From: Paracoccaceae bacterium
GTDB lineage: Bacteria; Pseudomonadota; Alphaproteobacteria; Rhodobacterales; Rhodobacteraceae
Direction of reading: 5' to 3'
NCBI GenBank assembly: GCA_013214575.1
Contig: JABSSD010000204.1
Coordinates: 1 to 42,495 of the forward strand
Length of the DNA: 42,495 nucleotides
Shown one piece after another: positions 17,820 to 26,418 of this stretch; position 1 is the stretch's first letter; each line of letters starts with the position of its first letter. Both the position numbers and the translations under genes were made by a program. The notes beneath the pieces were generated by a model that worked only from the letters and a program-made list of their open reading frames with translations, made no database searches and had not been told where the DNA came from.

Positions 17820-18313
17820 CCTGTACATTGATTCTGACTCGCCATGCCAAATCCGCCTGGGACAGCACTGCGCCCAGCGATCACGCGCGCCCTCTGAACA
17901 ACCGGGGCCGTCACTCTGCCACGGCACTGGGTCAATGGTTGCGCGAAATGGGCCACCTGCCAGATCAGGTGATCTCCTCGCCCTCGCAACGCACCCGCGA
18001 GACCTTTGAACGGCTGCAATTGCAAACCCCGGCGGTGTTTGTGGAGCGGCTGTACCACGCCAGTGCCGAGATCATCTTTCAGGTTCTCAGCGAGGCTGAA
18101 CGCCCCTGCACCATGATCTTGGGTCATAACCCCGGCATCGGCTCGTTTGCCCGCGCCATCGCCCATGAGGTGCCCGAGCACCCACGGTTTTTCAACTACC
18201 CAACCGGGGCGACCCTGGTTCTGGAGTTCGACATTGCCCGCTGGGGAGATTTGCAGTGGGGCAGCGGCAAACTGGTGGATTTTGCAATCCCGCGCGATCT
18301 TTTGGTGATCTAA
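17816..18313 (+). CDS. SixA-like histidine phosphatase family protein
   Basis: 165 residues of the histidine (RHG) phosphatase superfamily, small SixA-type. RHAKS (R9-H10) carries the phospho-acceptor histidine, ISSPSQRTRET supplies the second arginine, and MILGHNPGIG the second catalytic histidine. SixA removes phosphate from phosphohistidine, but the substrate here is not determined. Third gene of a translationally coupled trio. Confidence 0.88.
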   Translation: MTCTLILTRHAKSAWDSTAPSDHARPLNNRGRHSATALGQWLREMGHLPDQVISSPSQRTRETFERLQLQTPAVFVERLYHASAEIIFQVLSEAERPCTMILGHNPGIGSFARAIAHEVPEHPRFFNYPTGATLVLEFDIARWGDLQWGSGKLVDFAIPRDLLVI

Positions 18314-18332
18314 ACCCCGATGGACAATGTCC

Positions 18333-18424
18333 CGTGGTGCGTGCAAGCACGCACCCTACACTGCACAGGACGCATCCGTTTGCTGCGGCTGTAGGGTGCG
18401 TGCTTGGTGCTTGCACGCACCACG
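18333..18424. repeat. Two inverted copies of a GGTGCGTGC palindromic repeat
   Basis: The palindrome ggtgcgtgc-aa-gcacgcacc lies at 18336-18355. A reverse-oriented copy at 18395-18421 has its centre enlarged by an extra ttggtgc-like duplication. The flanks cgt and cctaca are also inverted, so the two copies can form one large cruciform. A third copy lies at 26370-26389. This is a REP/MITE-like dispersed intergenic repeat. Confidence 0.8.
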
Positions 18425-18485
18425 GCTGGCACAGGAACCAGTGGCCAGCCCCGCCATCACCGCCGACAAAAAGCGCCGGAAACAA

Positions 18486-18514
18486 GAAAGGCCGGGCATT
18501 GTGCCCGGCCTTTC
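18486..18514. terminator. Bidirectional intrinsic terminator between phosphatase gene and aapP
   Basis: gaaaggccgggca-ttg-tgcccggcctttc is a perfect 13-bp stem with a 3-base loop, A/T-flanked. It ends the convergent sixA-like and aapP transcripts. Confidence 0.9.
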
Positions 18515-18539
18515 TCATTGTCGCGTGAGCCGACCAGGA

Positions 18540-19331
18540 TCAGTGACCGAGGATCTGGCTCAGGAACAGTTTGGTGCGTTCGCTCTTTGGATTGTTAAAG
18601 AACTCTTCCGGTTCGTTCTGCTCGACGATCTGGCCGGCATCCATAAAGATAACCCGGTTCGCCACCTGACGGGCAAAGCCCATCTCATGGGTCACCACCA
18701 GCATGGTCATGCCCTCCTCGGCCAGTTCGATCATGGTGTCGAGCACCTCTTTGATCATCTCTGGATCCAACGCCGAAGTGGGTTCATCGAACAGCATGAT
18801 GCGCGGTTTCATGCACAGAGAGCGGGCAATCGCCACCCGTTGCTGCTGACCACCGGAGAGCTGTCCGGGGTATTTCAGCGCCTGTTCCGGGATCTTGACC
18901 TTTTCCAGGAAGTGCATCGCCGTTTCTTCGGCTTCTTTCTTGGGTGTTTTACGCACCCAGATCGGCGCCAGAGTCAGGTTCTCCAGGATCGTCAGATGCG
19001 GGAACAGATTGAAGTGCTGGAACACCATCCCCACTTCGCGACGGATCTTGTCGATGTTTTTCAGATCGTTCGACAGAACGGTGCCATCAACGGTGATCTT
19101 GCCCTGCTGGTGCTCTTCCAGCGCGTTCAGGCAGCGGATCAGAGTTGATTTCCCCGAGCCCGAAGGCCCGGCGATCACGATCCTCTCGCCTTGGTTGACG
19201 GTCAGGTTGATGTCACGCAACACGTGAAACGACCCGAACCATTTGTTCATGTTTGAAATTTCAATCGCAACCTCTTCCGAGACTTGCATCTTGGAGCGAT
19301 CGATTGTGCGTGCGGTAGCCAGTTCAGACAT
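18540..19331 (-). CDS. aapP: General L-amino acid ABC transporter, ATP-binding subunit
   Basis: 263 residues of the polar amino acid importer ATPase family (BztD in Rhodobacter naming). Walker [11 protein letters not shown]-loop region, signature LSGGQQQR, Walker [10 protein letters not shown] and the switch VVTHEMGFA are intact. AAGGAG lies just before the ATG. Last gene of aapJQMP. Confidence 0.95.
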   Translation of the reverse strand: MSELATARTIDRSKMQVSEEVAIEISNMNKWFGSFHVLRDINLTVNQGERIVIAGPSGSGKSTLIRCLNALEEHQQGKITVDGTVLSNDLKNIDKIRREVGMVFQHFNLFPHLTILENLTLAPIWVRKTPKKEAEETAMHFLEKVKIPEQALKYPGQLSGGQQQRVAIARSLCMKPRIMLFDEPTSALDPEMIKEVLDTMIELAEEGMTMLVVTHEMGFARQVANRVIFMDAGQIVEQNEPEEFFNNPKSERTKLFLSQILGH

Positions 19332-19343
19332 CTGTTGAACTCC

Positions 19344-20831
19344 TTAACTGTGGCCAGTCTGAAGCTTGCGCTCCAGATACATGGAATAACGGGACATGGA
19401 GAAACAGACGATGAAGAACAGGAATGCGATGAACGCGAACAGTTCCCAATAGATGCCGTTCCAGGAGGTATCGGCGCGGATGGCCTGTGTCAGCCCGATC
19501 ACGTCAAACAGCCCGATGATGGACACCAGTGTGGTATCCTTAAAGATCCCGATGAATGTGCTTACGATGCCCGGAATGGAAACCTTCAGCGCTTGCGGCA
19601 TGATGATCAGCCGCTGTGCTTGCCAGTAGTCCAGACCCAGACTGTCGGCGCCCTCATATTGTCCGCGTGGCAAAGCCGCCAGACCACCCCGGATCACTTC
19701 GGCCATATAGGCAGCCGAGAAAAAGGTCATCATGATCATAACGCGCAGGATGATGTCAAAGTTGGTGCCGGGAGGCAGGAAGATGTTCAGCAGCAGCGAG
19801 GCCACAAACAGCAGCGTAATCAGCGGCACACCGCGAATGAACTCGATGAAACCAACACAGAGGAACTTGACGACCACCAGATCAGACTGACGCCCCAAGG
19901 CCAGCACCACACCGATCGGCAGCGAACAGCCAATCGCCACAACGCCCAGCAGGATCGCCAGCATGAAGCCACCAAACTGCCTCGATTGCACCGCTTCGAT
20001 ACCAATAGGAAGCACCGAAGACAGGCCAGAAGACACATAACCAGACAGTACCAGCCACCAGATAACCGCAGCCGCAACGGCAACAATCATCGTCAAAAGT
20101 TCGCTCATATAGGCCTTGCCGAAGCGAAGCACCAAATAACCGATCACAAAACCAAACGCCGTACAGATTGCCGGCCAAATGGTTCCGCCCCACATCAGCC
20201 AGGGCATCAGGAAGGGATAGATGGCAGTGAACATCAGAGGATTGGGCAGGCGTTTTGCGCCCTGAGCAATCTGCTCAGCCCGATCCGCGCCCGAAAGCGT
20301 CACCAGTTGATAACCAATAACCAGAGTGGCACCAGCAAAGCCCGCACGCAGGATCCAGACAAAGACCGACGCATCCATCAACACCGCAGTGACAAAGAAG
20401 GCCAGCACCAGCAGGAACCAGTTCATCCTACGGGAGATCATGTTGAACAGAATTGGCGTTATCGCCACCAGCAACAAGACCAGAGACAGGATGGGGCGCC
20501 CGTACAGCTCCTTTGGATAGAAGCCAAACAACAACTGCAGCCAACGCTCATTGATGACCCCCCAGCAGGCATGACCATGGGTTTGCCCCCAGGTCGCTGT
20601 CATGATCTCGCGGCATTCGGTCAGGGAACCGCTGTTCCACACGGATTGGAACACCCAAGGCAGAATACCAGCCAGCACAAAATAGATCGCATAGATCGAC
20701 AGCAGGGTGACAATGCCATTGATCCAGCTCGAGAACAGATTATGCCGCAACCAGCCAATAGCACCAACCTCAGACCCAGGTGGGTCTTGCTCTGGTAGCA
20801 TGTCTGTGCGGACAAAAGAAACATCACTCAT
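19344..20831 (-). CDS. aapM: General L-amino acid ABC transporter, permease subunit 2
   Basis: 495 residues, longer than the roughly 380-440 I recall for AapM/BztC. The C-terminal part (from about 285) is the inner-membrane permease core with the EAA loop EVIRGGLAALPRGQYEGADSLG that contacts the ATPase. The N-terminal half has many extra hydrophobic helices and a soluble loop with two Cys (CREIM...HACWG). A GGAG site lies seven bases before the ATG, and one base separates it from the aapQ stop. Confidence 0.93.
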   Translation of the reverse strand: MSDVSFVRTDMLPEQDPPGSEVGAIGWLRHNLFSSWINGIVTLLSIYAIYFVLAGILPWVFQSVWNSGSLTECREIMTATWGQTHGHACWGVINERWLQLLFGFYPKELYGRPILSLVLLLVAITPILFNMISRRMNWFLLVLAFFVTAVLMDASVFVWILRAGFAGATLVIGYQLVTLSGADRAEQIAQGAKRLPNPLMFTAIYPFLMPWLMWGGTIWPAICTAFGFVIGYLVLRFGKAYMSELLTMIVAVAAAVIWWLVLSGYVSSGLSSVLPIGIEAVQSRQFGGFMLAILLGVVAIGCSLPIGVVLALGRQSDLVVVKFLCVGFIEFIRGVPLITLLFVASLLLNIFLPPGTNFDIILRVMIMMTFFSAAYMAEVIRGGLAALPRGQYEGADSLGLDYWQAQRLIIMPQALKVSIPGIVSTFIGIFKDTTLVSIIGLFDVIGLTQAIRADTSWNGIYWELFAFIAFLFFIVCFSMSRYSMYLERKLQTGHS

Positions 20832-20832
20832 A

Positions 20833-22101
20833 TTACCGCTCCACCAGTTTGACGCTATTGTTGTACCAGTTCATTACCCCGGAAATGCTCAGCGAGATGG
20901 CCAGATAGACAACCATCAGCAGCATTACACCTTCCAGCTCACGACCGGTCTGGTTCATGGTGATACCGCCCAAAGTGCCGGTGATATCCATGTAACCAAC
21001 CGCAATCGCCAGCGACGAGTTCTTGGTCAGGTTCAGATAGTTGGAGATCATCGGCGGGATGATAACACGCAGTGCCTGCGGCAGGATCACCAGACGCATG
21101 GTCCGGTTCGGCCGCAATCCCAGCGCCGAAGCTGCCTCGGACTGACCGGCTGAAATCGCCAGAATACCGGCGCGCACGATCTCGGCGATGAAGGCCGCCG
21201 TATAGAGCGACAGCGCCAGCCACAGGGCAATCAGCGAGTTCCGCATATGAATGCCGCCGCGGAAGTTAAAGCCCTTCAGTTCGGGATAGCCCAGGTGGAA
21301 CCCCAAAGCGATCATCAGAACAATGGAGGGTCCAAACAGCAGGCCCAGCAGCACATGCCATGTTTTTGGACGATCCCCGGTTTCTTCCTGAATGACATTG
21401 GCCCGTGCGGTAACCTTGCGCATGCCAAAGATGCTCAGTCCCAACACGATCAGGAAGGCAATCAGATCCATCGAGACGTCAAACCGCAGCGCCATGTCAC
21501 CCAGGAAGTGGATATCGCCCAGGCTGCGTGAGAACAGCGGCTCGGGAATATAGACCCCCCGATTGGTGACGGCGACAGTGTTGAACAGATCCATCGTCGC
21601 GGTGGGGGTGTCGCCCTTGAACGCCCGTGGCATGGGCAGGGTTTCGATCAGGATGGCCATCGCCAGAATGATCCACAGCAGCACCGGTACATTGCGGAAG
21701 GTTTCCACATAGACGGTCATGATCCGCGCGATCAGCCAGTTATTGGACAGTCGCATAACGCCGACAAACACGCCGATGATAGTGGCGGTAATGCAGCCCA
21801 GCACCGCAACAACCAGAGTGTTGAGCAACCCGATCAGCGCAGCGCGGAGATGGCTGTCCTGGCTGTCATAGTCGAGCAGCCGCTGATTGATATCATACCC
21901 TGCCGTGTCCGTCAGGAAGCCAAACGACATCGGCTTGCCCAGGTTGTTCAGATTGGTGATTGCATTGTTAATAAGCCACGCTGCGAGAAGCATAAACGCA
22001 ATCATTGCGATGGCTTGGATTGTGGCTGACCGATACCGTGTATCGTAAAGGAGCATCGATAGTCGAAACGACTCCTTTGGTGGGTCAGTGAGTAGTGTCA
22101 T
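20833..22101 (-). CDS. aapQ: General L-amino acid ABC transporter, permease subunit 1
   Basis: 422 residues of the AapQ/BztB type: an N-terminal helix, a large external loop with NNLGKPMSFGFL, and several membrane helices. The ATPase-contact loop EIVRAGILAISAGQSEAASALG is followed by the typical LPQALRVIIPPMISNYLNLTK segment (shortened here). It pairs with AapM as a heterodimeric channel. Confidence 0.94.
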   Translation of the reverse strand: MTLLTDPPKESFRLSMLLYDTRYRSATIQAIAMIAFMLLAAWLINNAITNLNNLGKPMSFGFLTDTAGYDINQRLLDYDSQDSHLRAALIGLLNTLVVAVLGCITATIIGVFVGVMRLSNNWLIARIMTVYVETFRNVPVLLWIILAMAILIETLPMPRAFKGDTPTATMDLFNTVAVTNRGVYIPEPLFSRSLGDIHFLGDMALRFDVSMDLIAFLIVLGLSIFGMRKVTARANVIQEETGDRPKTWHVLLGLLFGPSIVLMIALGFHLGYPELKGFNFRGGIHMRNSLIALWLALSLYTAAFIAEIVRAGILAISAGQSEAASALGLRPNRTMRLVILPQALRVIIPPMISNYLNLTKNSSLAIAVGYMDITGTLGGITMNQTGRELEGVMLLMVVYLAISLSISGVMNWYNNSVKLVER

Positions 22102-22192
22102 GACCTAGAAATCCCCATGGCTCTCGGATTGATTTCTTTCGGCAAGGTTTATTCCTCACTCGGCGACAATCCGAAACATTCAATAGATATGA

Positions 22193-22221
22193 AAAGGGCG
22201 CAGGGGTTACCTGCGCCCTTT
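22193..22221 (-). terminator. Hairpin between aapJ and aapQ (partial terminator)
   Basis: aaagggcgcagg-ggtta-cctgcgcccttt, a perfect 12-bp stem with A/T ends, lies about 12 bases after the aapJ stop and within the same operon. In such operons an intercistronic hairpin typically allows more binding protein than permease to be made. Confidence 0.8.
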
Positions 22222-22233
22222 CCCACTAAGTGT

Positions 22234-23250
22234 TTAGCGGAACGGAGGCGAGTAGATCAGGCCGCCATTGGTCCACTGAGCGTTCAGCCCACGGGCCAGA
22301 CCGATCGGAGTTTCTTCACCGATGTTCTTGGCAAAGATCTCACCGTAGTTACCACCGGACATGATGGCGTTCTTGGCCCATTCAGCGTCCAGACCCAGCA
22401 TCGCGCCCAGGGTACCTTCGGTCCCCAGCAGACGGTTGATCTCCGGGTTGTTGGTGCCCGCAGACATTTCGCCGATATTGGCCGAGGTGACACCCAGCTC
22501 TTCCGCTGTAACCAGTGCGTTCAGAGTCCAGCGAACAACATCGCCCCACTCGTTGTCGCCGTGGCGGACCAGCGGGCCGAGAGGCTCTTTCGAGATGATT
22601 TCTGGCAGCAGAACGTGGTCGCCAGGGGCTTCGAAGGTGGCGCGCGTTGCGGCCAGACCGGAGGCGTCTGTGGTGTAGACGTCACAGGCACCAGCCAGAT
22701 ACTGCTGCTGACCTTCGGCGTTGGTTTCAATTGGAACCGGCTCGTAGCTGATGTTGTTGGAGCGGAAGAAGTCCGCCAGGTTCAGCTCGGTGGTGGTGCC
22801 GGTCTGGATACAAACGGTTGCACCGTCCAGTTCAGTGGCCGAGGAAACGCCCAGATCCTTGGGAACCATGAAGCCCTGGCCATCATAGTAGTTGATGCCA
22901 ACGAAGGTGAACTTCAGGTCAACATCGCGTGAGAAGGTCCAGGTGGTATTGCGGGCCAGCATGTCGATCTCGCCGGATGCCAGCGCGGTGAAGCGTGTCT
23001 TACCGGTGGTCGGAACAAATTCAACAGCGGTGGAATCACCCAGAACAGCAGCCGCAACGGCACGACAGATGGAGACGTCAAAGCCGCCCCATACGCCATC
23101 TGCGTCTGGAGCAGCAAAACCAACCAGACCGGTGGTGACGCCACAGTTCAGTGTGCCACGAGCTTTGACATCATCAAGTGTACCAGCAGCAGCTGCACCA
23201 GCAGCCAGGCCAGCGACAGTGAGCGCACCCAAAAGAACGGTTTTTTTCAT
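22234..23250 (-). CDS. aapJ: General L-amino acid ABC transporter, periplasmic binding protein
   Basis: 338 residues with a signal peptide (about 1-22, KK then hydrophobic, ending AAA-G). The mature protein is a type II solute-binding protein: GTLNCGVTTGLVGFA, FDVSICRAVAAAVLGD and LARNTTWTFSRD match the AapJ/BztA branch for broad L-amino acids. AGAGG precedes the ATG. It is the first and probably most expressed gene of the operon. Confidence 0.95.
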   Translation of the reverse strand: MKKTVLLGALTVAGLAAGAAAAGTLDDVKARGTLNCGVTTGLVGFAAPDADGVWGGFDVSICRAVAAAVLGDSTAVEFVPTTGKTRFTALASGEIDMLARNTTWTFSRDVDLKFTFVGINYYDGQGFMVPKDLGVSSATELDGATVCIQTGTTTELNLADFFRSNNISYEPVPIETNAEGQQQYLAGACDVYTTDASGLAATRATFEAPGDHVLLPEIISKEPLGPLVRHGDNEWGDVVRWTLNALVTAEELGVTSANIGEMSAGTNNPEINRLLGTEGTLGAMLGLDAEWAKNAIMSGGNYGEIFAKNIGEETPIGLARGLNAQWTNGGLIYSPPFR

Positions 23251-23318
23251 TTTTACCTCTTCCTGATATTTCCGCCCTTATGGACGGTTTTTTCCCGACA
23301 CCAGCAATGCCGGAACTT

Positions 23319-23351
23319 GCAACGAATTAGGATATCTTTCCAATTCGTTGC
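23319..23351. promoter_or_regulatory. Inverted repeat upstream of aapJ
   Basis: gcaacgaatt and aattcgttgc form perfect 10-base arms around a 13-base centre, about 70-100 bases before the aapJ start. There is no T run, so it is more likely an operator or leader structure than a terminator. The binding factor is unknown. Confidence 0.5.
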
Positions 23352-23481
23352 TAAGTTTGGGCTAATTCATCAACAGTCGTCAAGTGTTGGATCACGAAAA
23401 TCGATGGTCGAATAGTGAACTTTCTGGAATTTTCCCAATATCAAGGGCTGTAAATCAACGGTCTGGCCGTCAACGACACCG

Positions 23482-24186
23482 TCAAGATAAATCGTAAAAT
23501 CGCTTGGCATGCAGAAAGGCCTGCCGCTTGATTTCGGCCTCAGCCTGGGCCTCTTCGTCCGGCCCCCATTGCTCTTCCTGCCATTTTTCATCCAATCGCG
23601 ACAGCGACCAGATCTCACCAGCACTGCGCCAGCCAGCCGCCGCGGCAAAGCCCAGAACCAAAGATCCCGACATGCTGACCAAATCATGAAAGGCCGCCAG
23701 CTGGAAGGCGGACAGCGCCTGAACCCTAGTCCGTAGGCTCTTCAGTGCCTTTGCATCCTGAGGTTGATGCTTGATGCCGCAACGGGTTTGCAGCCTGACC
23801 TTCAGGTCTGACGCGGCCCAGTCCAGCGCCGGACCCCAGTGTTCATTTTGCCGCTGAACCAGTTCAACCGGGCTATCGGCGCGGTAACACAATAAATCTG
23901 CATCGCCATATTCGGCTAACATGTCAGCGACTTCACTGTGCTGCACCTGGACCTTATCCAACGCCGCATTGGCCGAGCGGGTACAGGGCATGGTATGGGG
24001 GTTCACCGCGCCCTCCTGCGCCTGCCATTCTGCGGCAATTGCCTCGGCCATAGCGCGTGTGGGCAGGATCAGACTCGCCTTCGCAGGTGTTTTGACCGAG
24101 CGACCGTCCAGTTCAACCGCGAATCGGCCCGCTGATTCGGTCACTGAGACCTCTGTCCAGAATCGCTTTTGCTTCCATGTGGTCAT
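23482..24186 (-). CDS. ATP12 family F1-ATPase assembly chaperone
   Basis: 234 residues; orthologues in alphaproteobacteria and mitochondria bind the F1 alpha subunit during assembly. KRFWTEVSV at the start, VELDGRSVKTPAK, the acidic-aromatic EWQAQ segment, NPHTMPCTRSANAALDK, and the DLLCYRA and NEHWGPAL motifs are characteristic. The stop of the upstream HAD gene is three bases away. Confidence 0.9.
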   Translation of the reverse strand: MTTWKQKRFWTEVSVTESAGRFAVELDGRSVKTPAKASLILPTRAMAEAIAAEWQAQEGAVNPHTMPCTRSANAALDKVQVQHSEVADMLAEYGDADLLCYRADSPVELVQRQNEHWGPALDWAASDLKVRLQTRCGIKHQPQDAKALKSLRTRVQALSAFQLAAFHDLVSMSGSLVLGFAAAAGWRSAGEIWSLSRLDEKWQEEQWGPDEEAQAEAEIKRQAFLHAKRFYDLS

Positions 24187-24189
24187 GAG

Positions 24190-24858
24190 TCAGGTCTTCC
24201 AAATTCGCTGTAACAGGGGGGCCAATTGGGCAAAGTTTTCGAGGCTGTGATCCGCCTTCAGCTGATCCACCGGATGATAGCCCCAAGCCACCGCGATCGT
24301 TGTCACTCCGGCTGCCCGGCCCATGTCGATGTCATAGCTGGTGTCGCCGATCATCACCGTATGTTCAGGTGCAACGCCGGTTTCGGACATCGCCGTATGG
24401 ATCATCGAAGGATGCGGCTTTGATGGGTGGTGATCCGCCGATTGCTTGGTCACAAAACAGCTCAGCCCATGCGCCGCAACCACCGCATCCAGCCCGCGCT
24501 GCGATTTGCCGGTGGCGATGCCCAACAGATACTCCGGCACCGCATTCAGCGTCGCCAGCATATCGGCGGTGCCGGGATACAATGGCGAATGCGCCTTGCC
24601 TGCGGCCTGACGCGACACCGTATAAGAGGACTTATAGCCCTCGACCAGAGCCACCCGGGTGGCGGCATCCATATCCGGTGTCAGCTTCTCGATGGCCAGA
24701 TCCAGCGACAGGCCGACAATCGACAGGATCGCCTGGCGCGAGGGGGCAACATGGCCAACCGCGGCAAAGGCCTCACCCATGGCGCCGGTGATGGCGCCCT
24801 GGCTGTCCACCAGGGTGCCATCCATATCAAACAGAACCAGTCGCAGGTCTGCGCTCAT
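24190..24858 (-). CDS. HAD-IA family hydrolase (phosphoglycolate phosphatase-like)
   Basis: 222 residues. Motif I FDMDGTLVDS (nucleophile D11, acid D13), a helical cap after it, motif II region GIATGKS, motif III Lys in KPHPSMI, and motif IV GDTSYDIDMGRAAG are complete. A small-molecule phosphatase of unknown substrate. It overlaps the pseudouridine synthase gene by four bases and precedes atp12. Confidence 0.9.
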   Translation of the reverse strand: MSADLRLVLFDMDGTLVDSQGAITGAMGEAFAAVGHVAPSRQAILSIVGLSLDLAIEKLTPDMDAATRVALVEGYKSSYTVSRQAAGKAHSPLYPGTADMLATLNAVPEYLLGIATGKSQRGLDAVVAAHGLSCFVTKQSADHHPSKPHPSMIHTAMSETGVAPEHTVMIGDTSYDIDMGRAAGVTTIAVAWGYHPVDQLKADHSLENFAQLAPLLQRIWKT

Positions 24859-25898
24859 ACCAGCTCCTCAAACGGATCCTCGGGCACATCCCTTGGATCC
24901 CACTGGAAATAGTCCCAGGTGTCCTGCATGTGCTGTGGCAGCGGCGCGGTGACATGCAGCACCGATCTGTTCATCGGGTGTTCAATCTTGATGCTGCGGG
25001 CATGCAGATGCAGCTTTTTCGAGATCTCGTCGCCCAGTTGCGAGCCCCAGCCATCGCCGAGGTTTTCCTGACCTGAGCCACCATATTTGCCGTCGCCGAT
25101 AATCGGGTGACCCAACTCGCCCATATGGGCCCGCAGCTGGTGGGTGCGCCCGGTGACCGGGCTCAGCGCCATCCAGGCCGCACGTTGGCCCGCCGCCTCC
25201 AGCACAACATAATCGGTGATCGCCTTTTTGGCGCCCGGGGTGCTGTCGATATCACGCGGGTGGATGTTATACATCTTCTCGCCCTCGCCGCCCGGCCCAT
25301 GCCCCTGCGCCTTGACCAGCCCGGTTTTGATCATGCCAAGCTTGGGATGTGGCACCCCGGCCACCACCGACCAATACACCTTGCGGGTCTCTCGGTGACG
25401 AAACGAAGCGGTCAGCGCCTTGGCCGACAGCCGGTCACGCGCCAGCAGCAAGACCCCAGAGGTATCCTTGTCCAGCCGGTGCACCAACCGCGGTTTGTCT
25501 TCATAGCCAAATTTCAGCGCTTCGGCCAACCCGTCCACATGGCGGCTTTGACCGCTACCACCCTGCACCGCCAGCCCATGTGGCTTGTTCAGCGCGATCA
25601 CGTGATCGTCGCGGTAGATCACGCAGGACTGGATCATCTTGATATCCGCATCCGAGATCCGGCGCAGCATGTCACTGGGCCGCAGATCGCTGTCCGGCAG
25701 CGGCGGCACCCGCACGGTTTGGCCGGCCATAACCCGGGACGAGGATTTAACCCGGCCGCCGTCGACCCGCAGATCGCCCTTGCGGCACATCTTTTCGATG
25801 CGACCCTGACTGATATGCGGGAACAACCGCCGCAACCAGCGGTCCAGCCGCTGGTCGGTGTCGTCGTCTGCAACAATGATTTTCTGTACGCCGCTCAT
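24855..25898 (-). CDS. RluA family 23S rRNA pseudouridine synthase (RluC/D-like)
   Basis: 347 residues. An S4 RNA-binding domain (about 16-60, DQRLDRWLRRLFPHISQGRI) precedes the catalytic domain whose signature HRLDKDTSG is at 140-148, with catalytic Asp143. VTGRTHQLRAHM is the second family motif. A far upstream in-frame start was rejected because that stretch lies inside crcB; ATG at 25898 overlaps the crcB stop (ATGA). Confidence 0.93.
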   Translation of the reverse strand: MSGVQKIIVADDDTDQRLDRWLRRLFPHISQGRIEKMCRKGDLRVDGGRVKSSSRVMAGQTVRVPPLPDSDLRPSDMLRRISDADIKMIQSCVIYRDDHVIALNKPHGLAVQGGSGQSRHVDGLAEALKFGYEDKPRLVHRLDKDTSGVLLLARDRLSAKALTASFRHRETRKVYWSVVAGVPHPKLGMIKTGLVKAQGHGPGGEGEKMYNIHPRDIDSTPGAKKAITDYVVLEAAGQRAAWMALSPVTGRTHQLRAHMGELGHPIIGDGKYGGSGQENLGDGWGSQLGDEISKKLHLHARSIKIEHPMNRSVLHVTAPLPQHMQDTWDYFQWDPRDVPEDPFEELV

Positions 25899-26275
25899 GA
25901 CAGCACTCCTCTCGCGGCCATCAGGCCAATAAACAAACCGCCCACCGACAGCACCACGGACAGACCCACATAGAGCGCCGCCTGTCCCAATGTTCCGCGC
26001 TGGATCAGGTTCACCACCTCCAGCGAAAACGCCGAGAAGGTGGTGAAGCCTCCCAACAGCCCGGTCATCACAAAGGGGCTCATATGGGTCAAACCGCGAT
26101 AGGCAGCAGCCCCCACAAAGGCCCCCATCAGGATCGAGCCGATGACATTCACCAGCACCACAGCAACCGGAAACGGATGATGCCCCAGCAGACGAATCAC
26201 ACCAAGACCTGTCAGGTATCGGCACGCCGCACCGATTGCGCCACCGCAGGCGACATATAAGACGGTATAAAACAT
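25895..26275 (-). CDS. crcB: Fluoride ion transporter CrcB
   Basis: 126 residues with four membrane helices, the length of a Fluc channel subunit. GGAIGAACRY, the polar-lined VNVIGSILMG and the pore/sodium segment GLLGGFTTFSAFS are present. ATG at 26275 gives the standard N-terminus; the longer open frame reads through the repeat at 26370 and is not conserved. Confidence 0.93.
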   Translation of the reverse strand: MFYTVLYVACGGAIGAACRYLTGLGVIRLLGHHPFPVAVVLVNVIGSILMGAFVGAAAYRGLTHMSPFVMTGLLGGFTTFSAFSLEVVNLIQRGTLGQAALYVGLSVVLSVGGLFIGLMAARGVLS

Positions 26276-26365
26276 TGGCGGTCTCTCGCGTGTGCCGCCC
26301 CGGATGTCAAGTTTTCCCAGCAATGCGCCACACGCAAGGCTCGGCGCACCCCGCTGGCAATCGCC

Positions 26366-26389
26366 GTAGGGTGCGTGCTTGCACGCACC
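26366..26389. repeat. Third copy of the GGTGCGTGC palindromic repeat
   Basis: gtag then ggtgcgtgc-tt-gcacgcacc, same core and same gtagg flank as the copies at 18.3-18.4 kb. It lies between rarA and crcB, so it belongs in an intergenic slot of an otherwise compact gene row. Confidence 0.8.
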
Positions 26390-26418
26390 GTCAGCCCCGT
26401 CAGCAGGGGGAAACAAGC

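Noticed and set aside
18333-18424. Repeats as a CRISPR array
   Set aside because: Only two copies, inverted rather than direct, with no regular spacers.
19284-20798. 504-codon open frame antisense to aapM
   Set aside because: Composition dominated by H, Q, R and D, no motif, and aapM is a clear permease.
26276-26416. N-terminal extension of crcB
   Set aside because: It would translate a dispersed intergenic repeat and make CrcB longer than the family.
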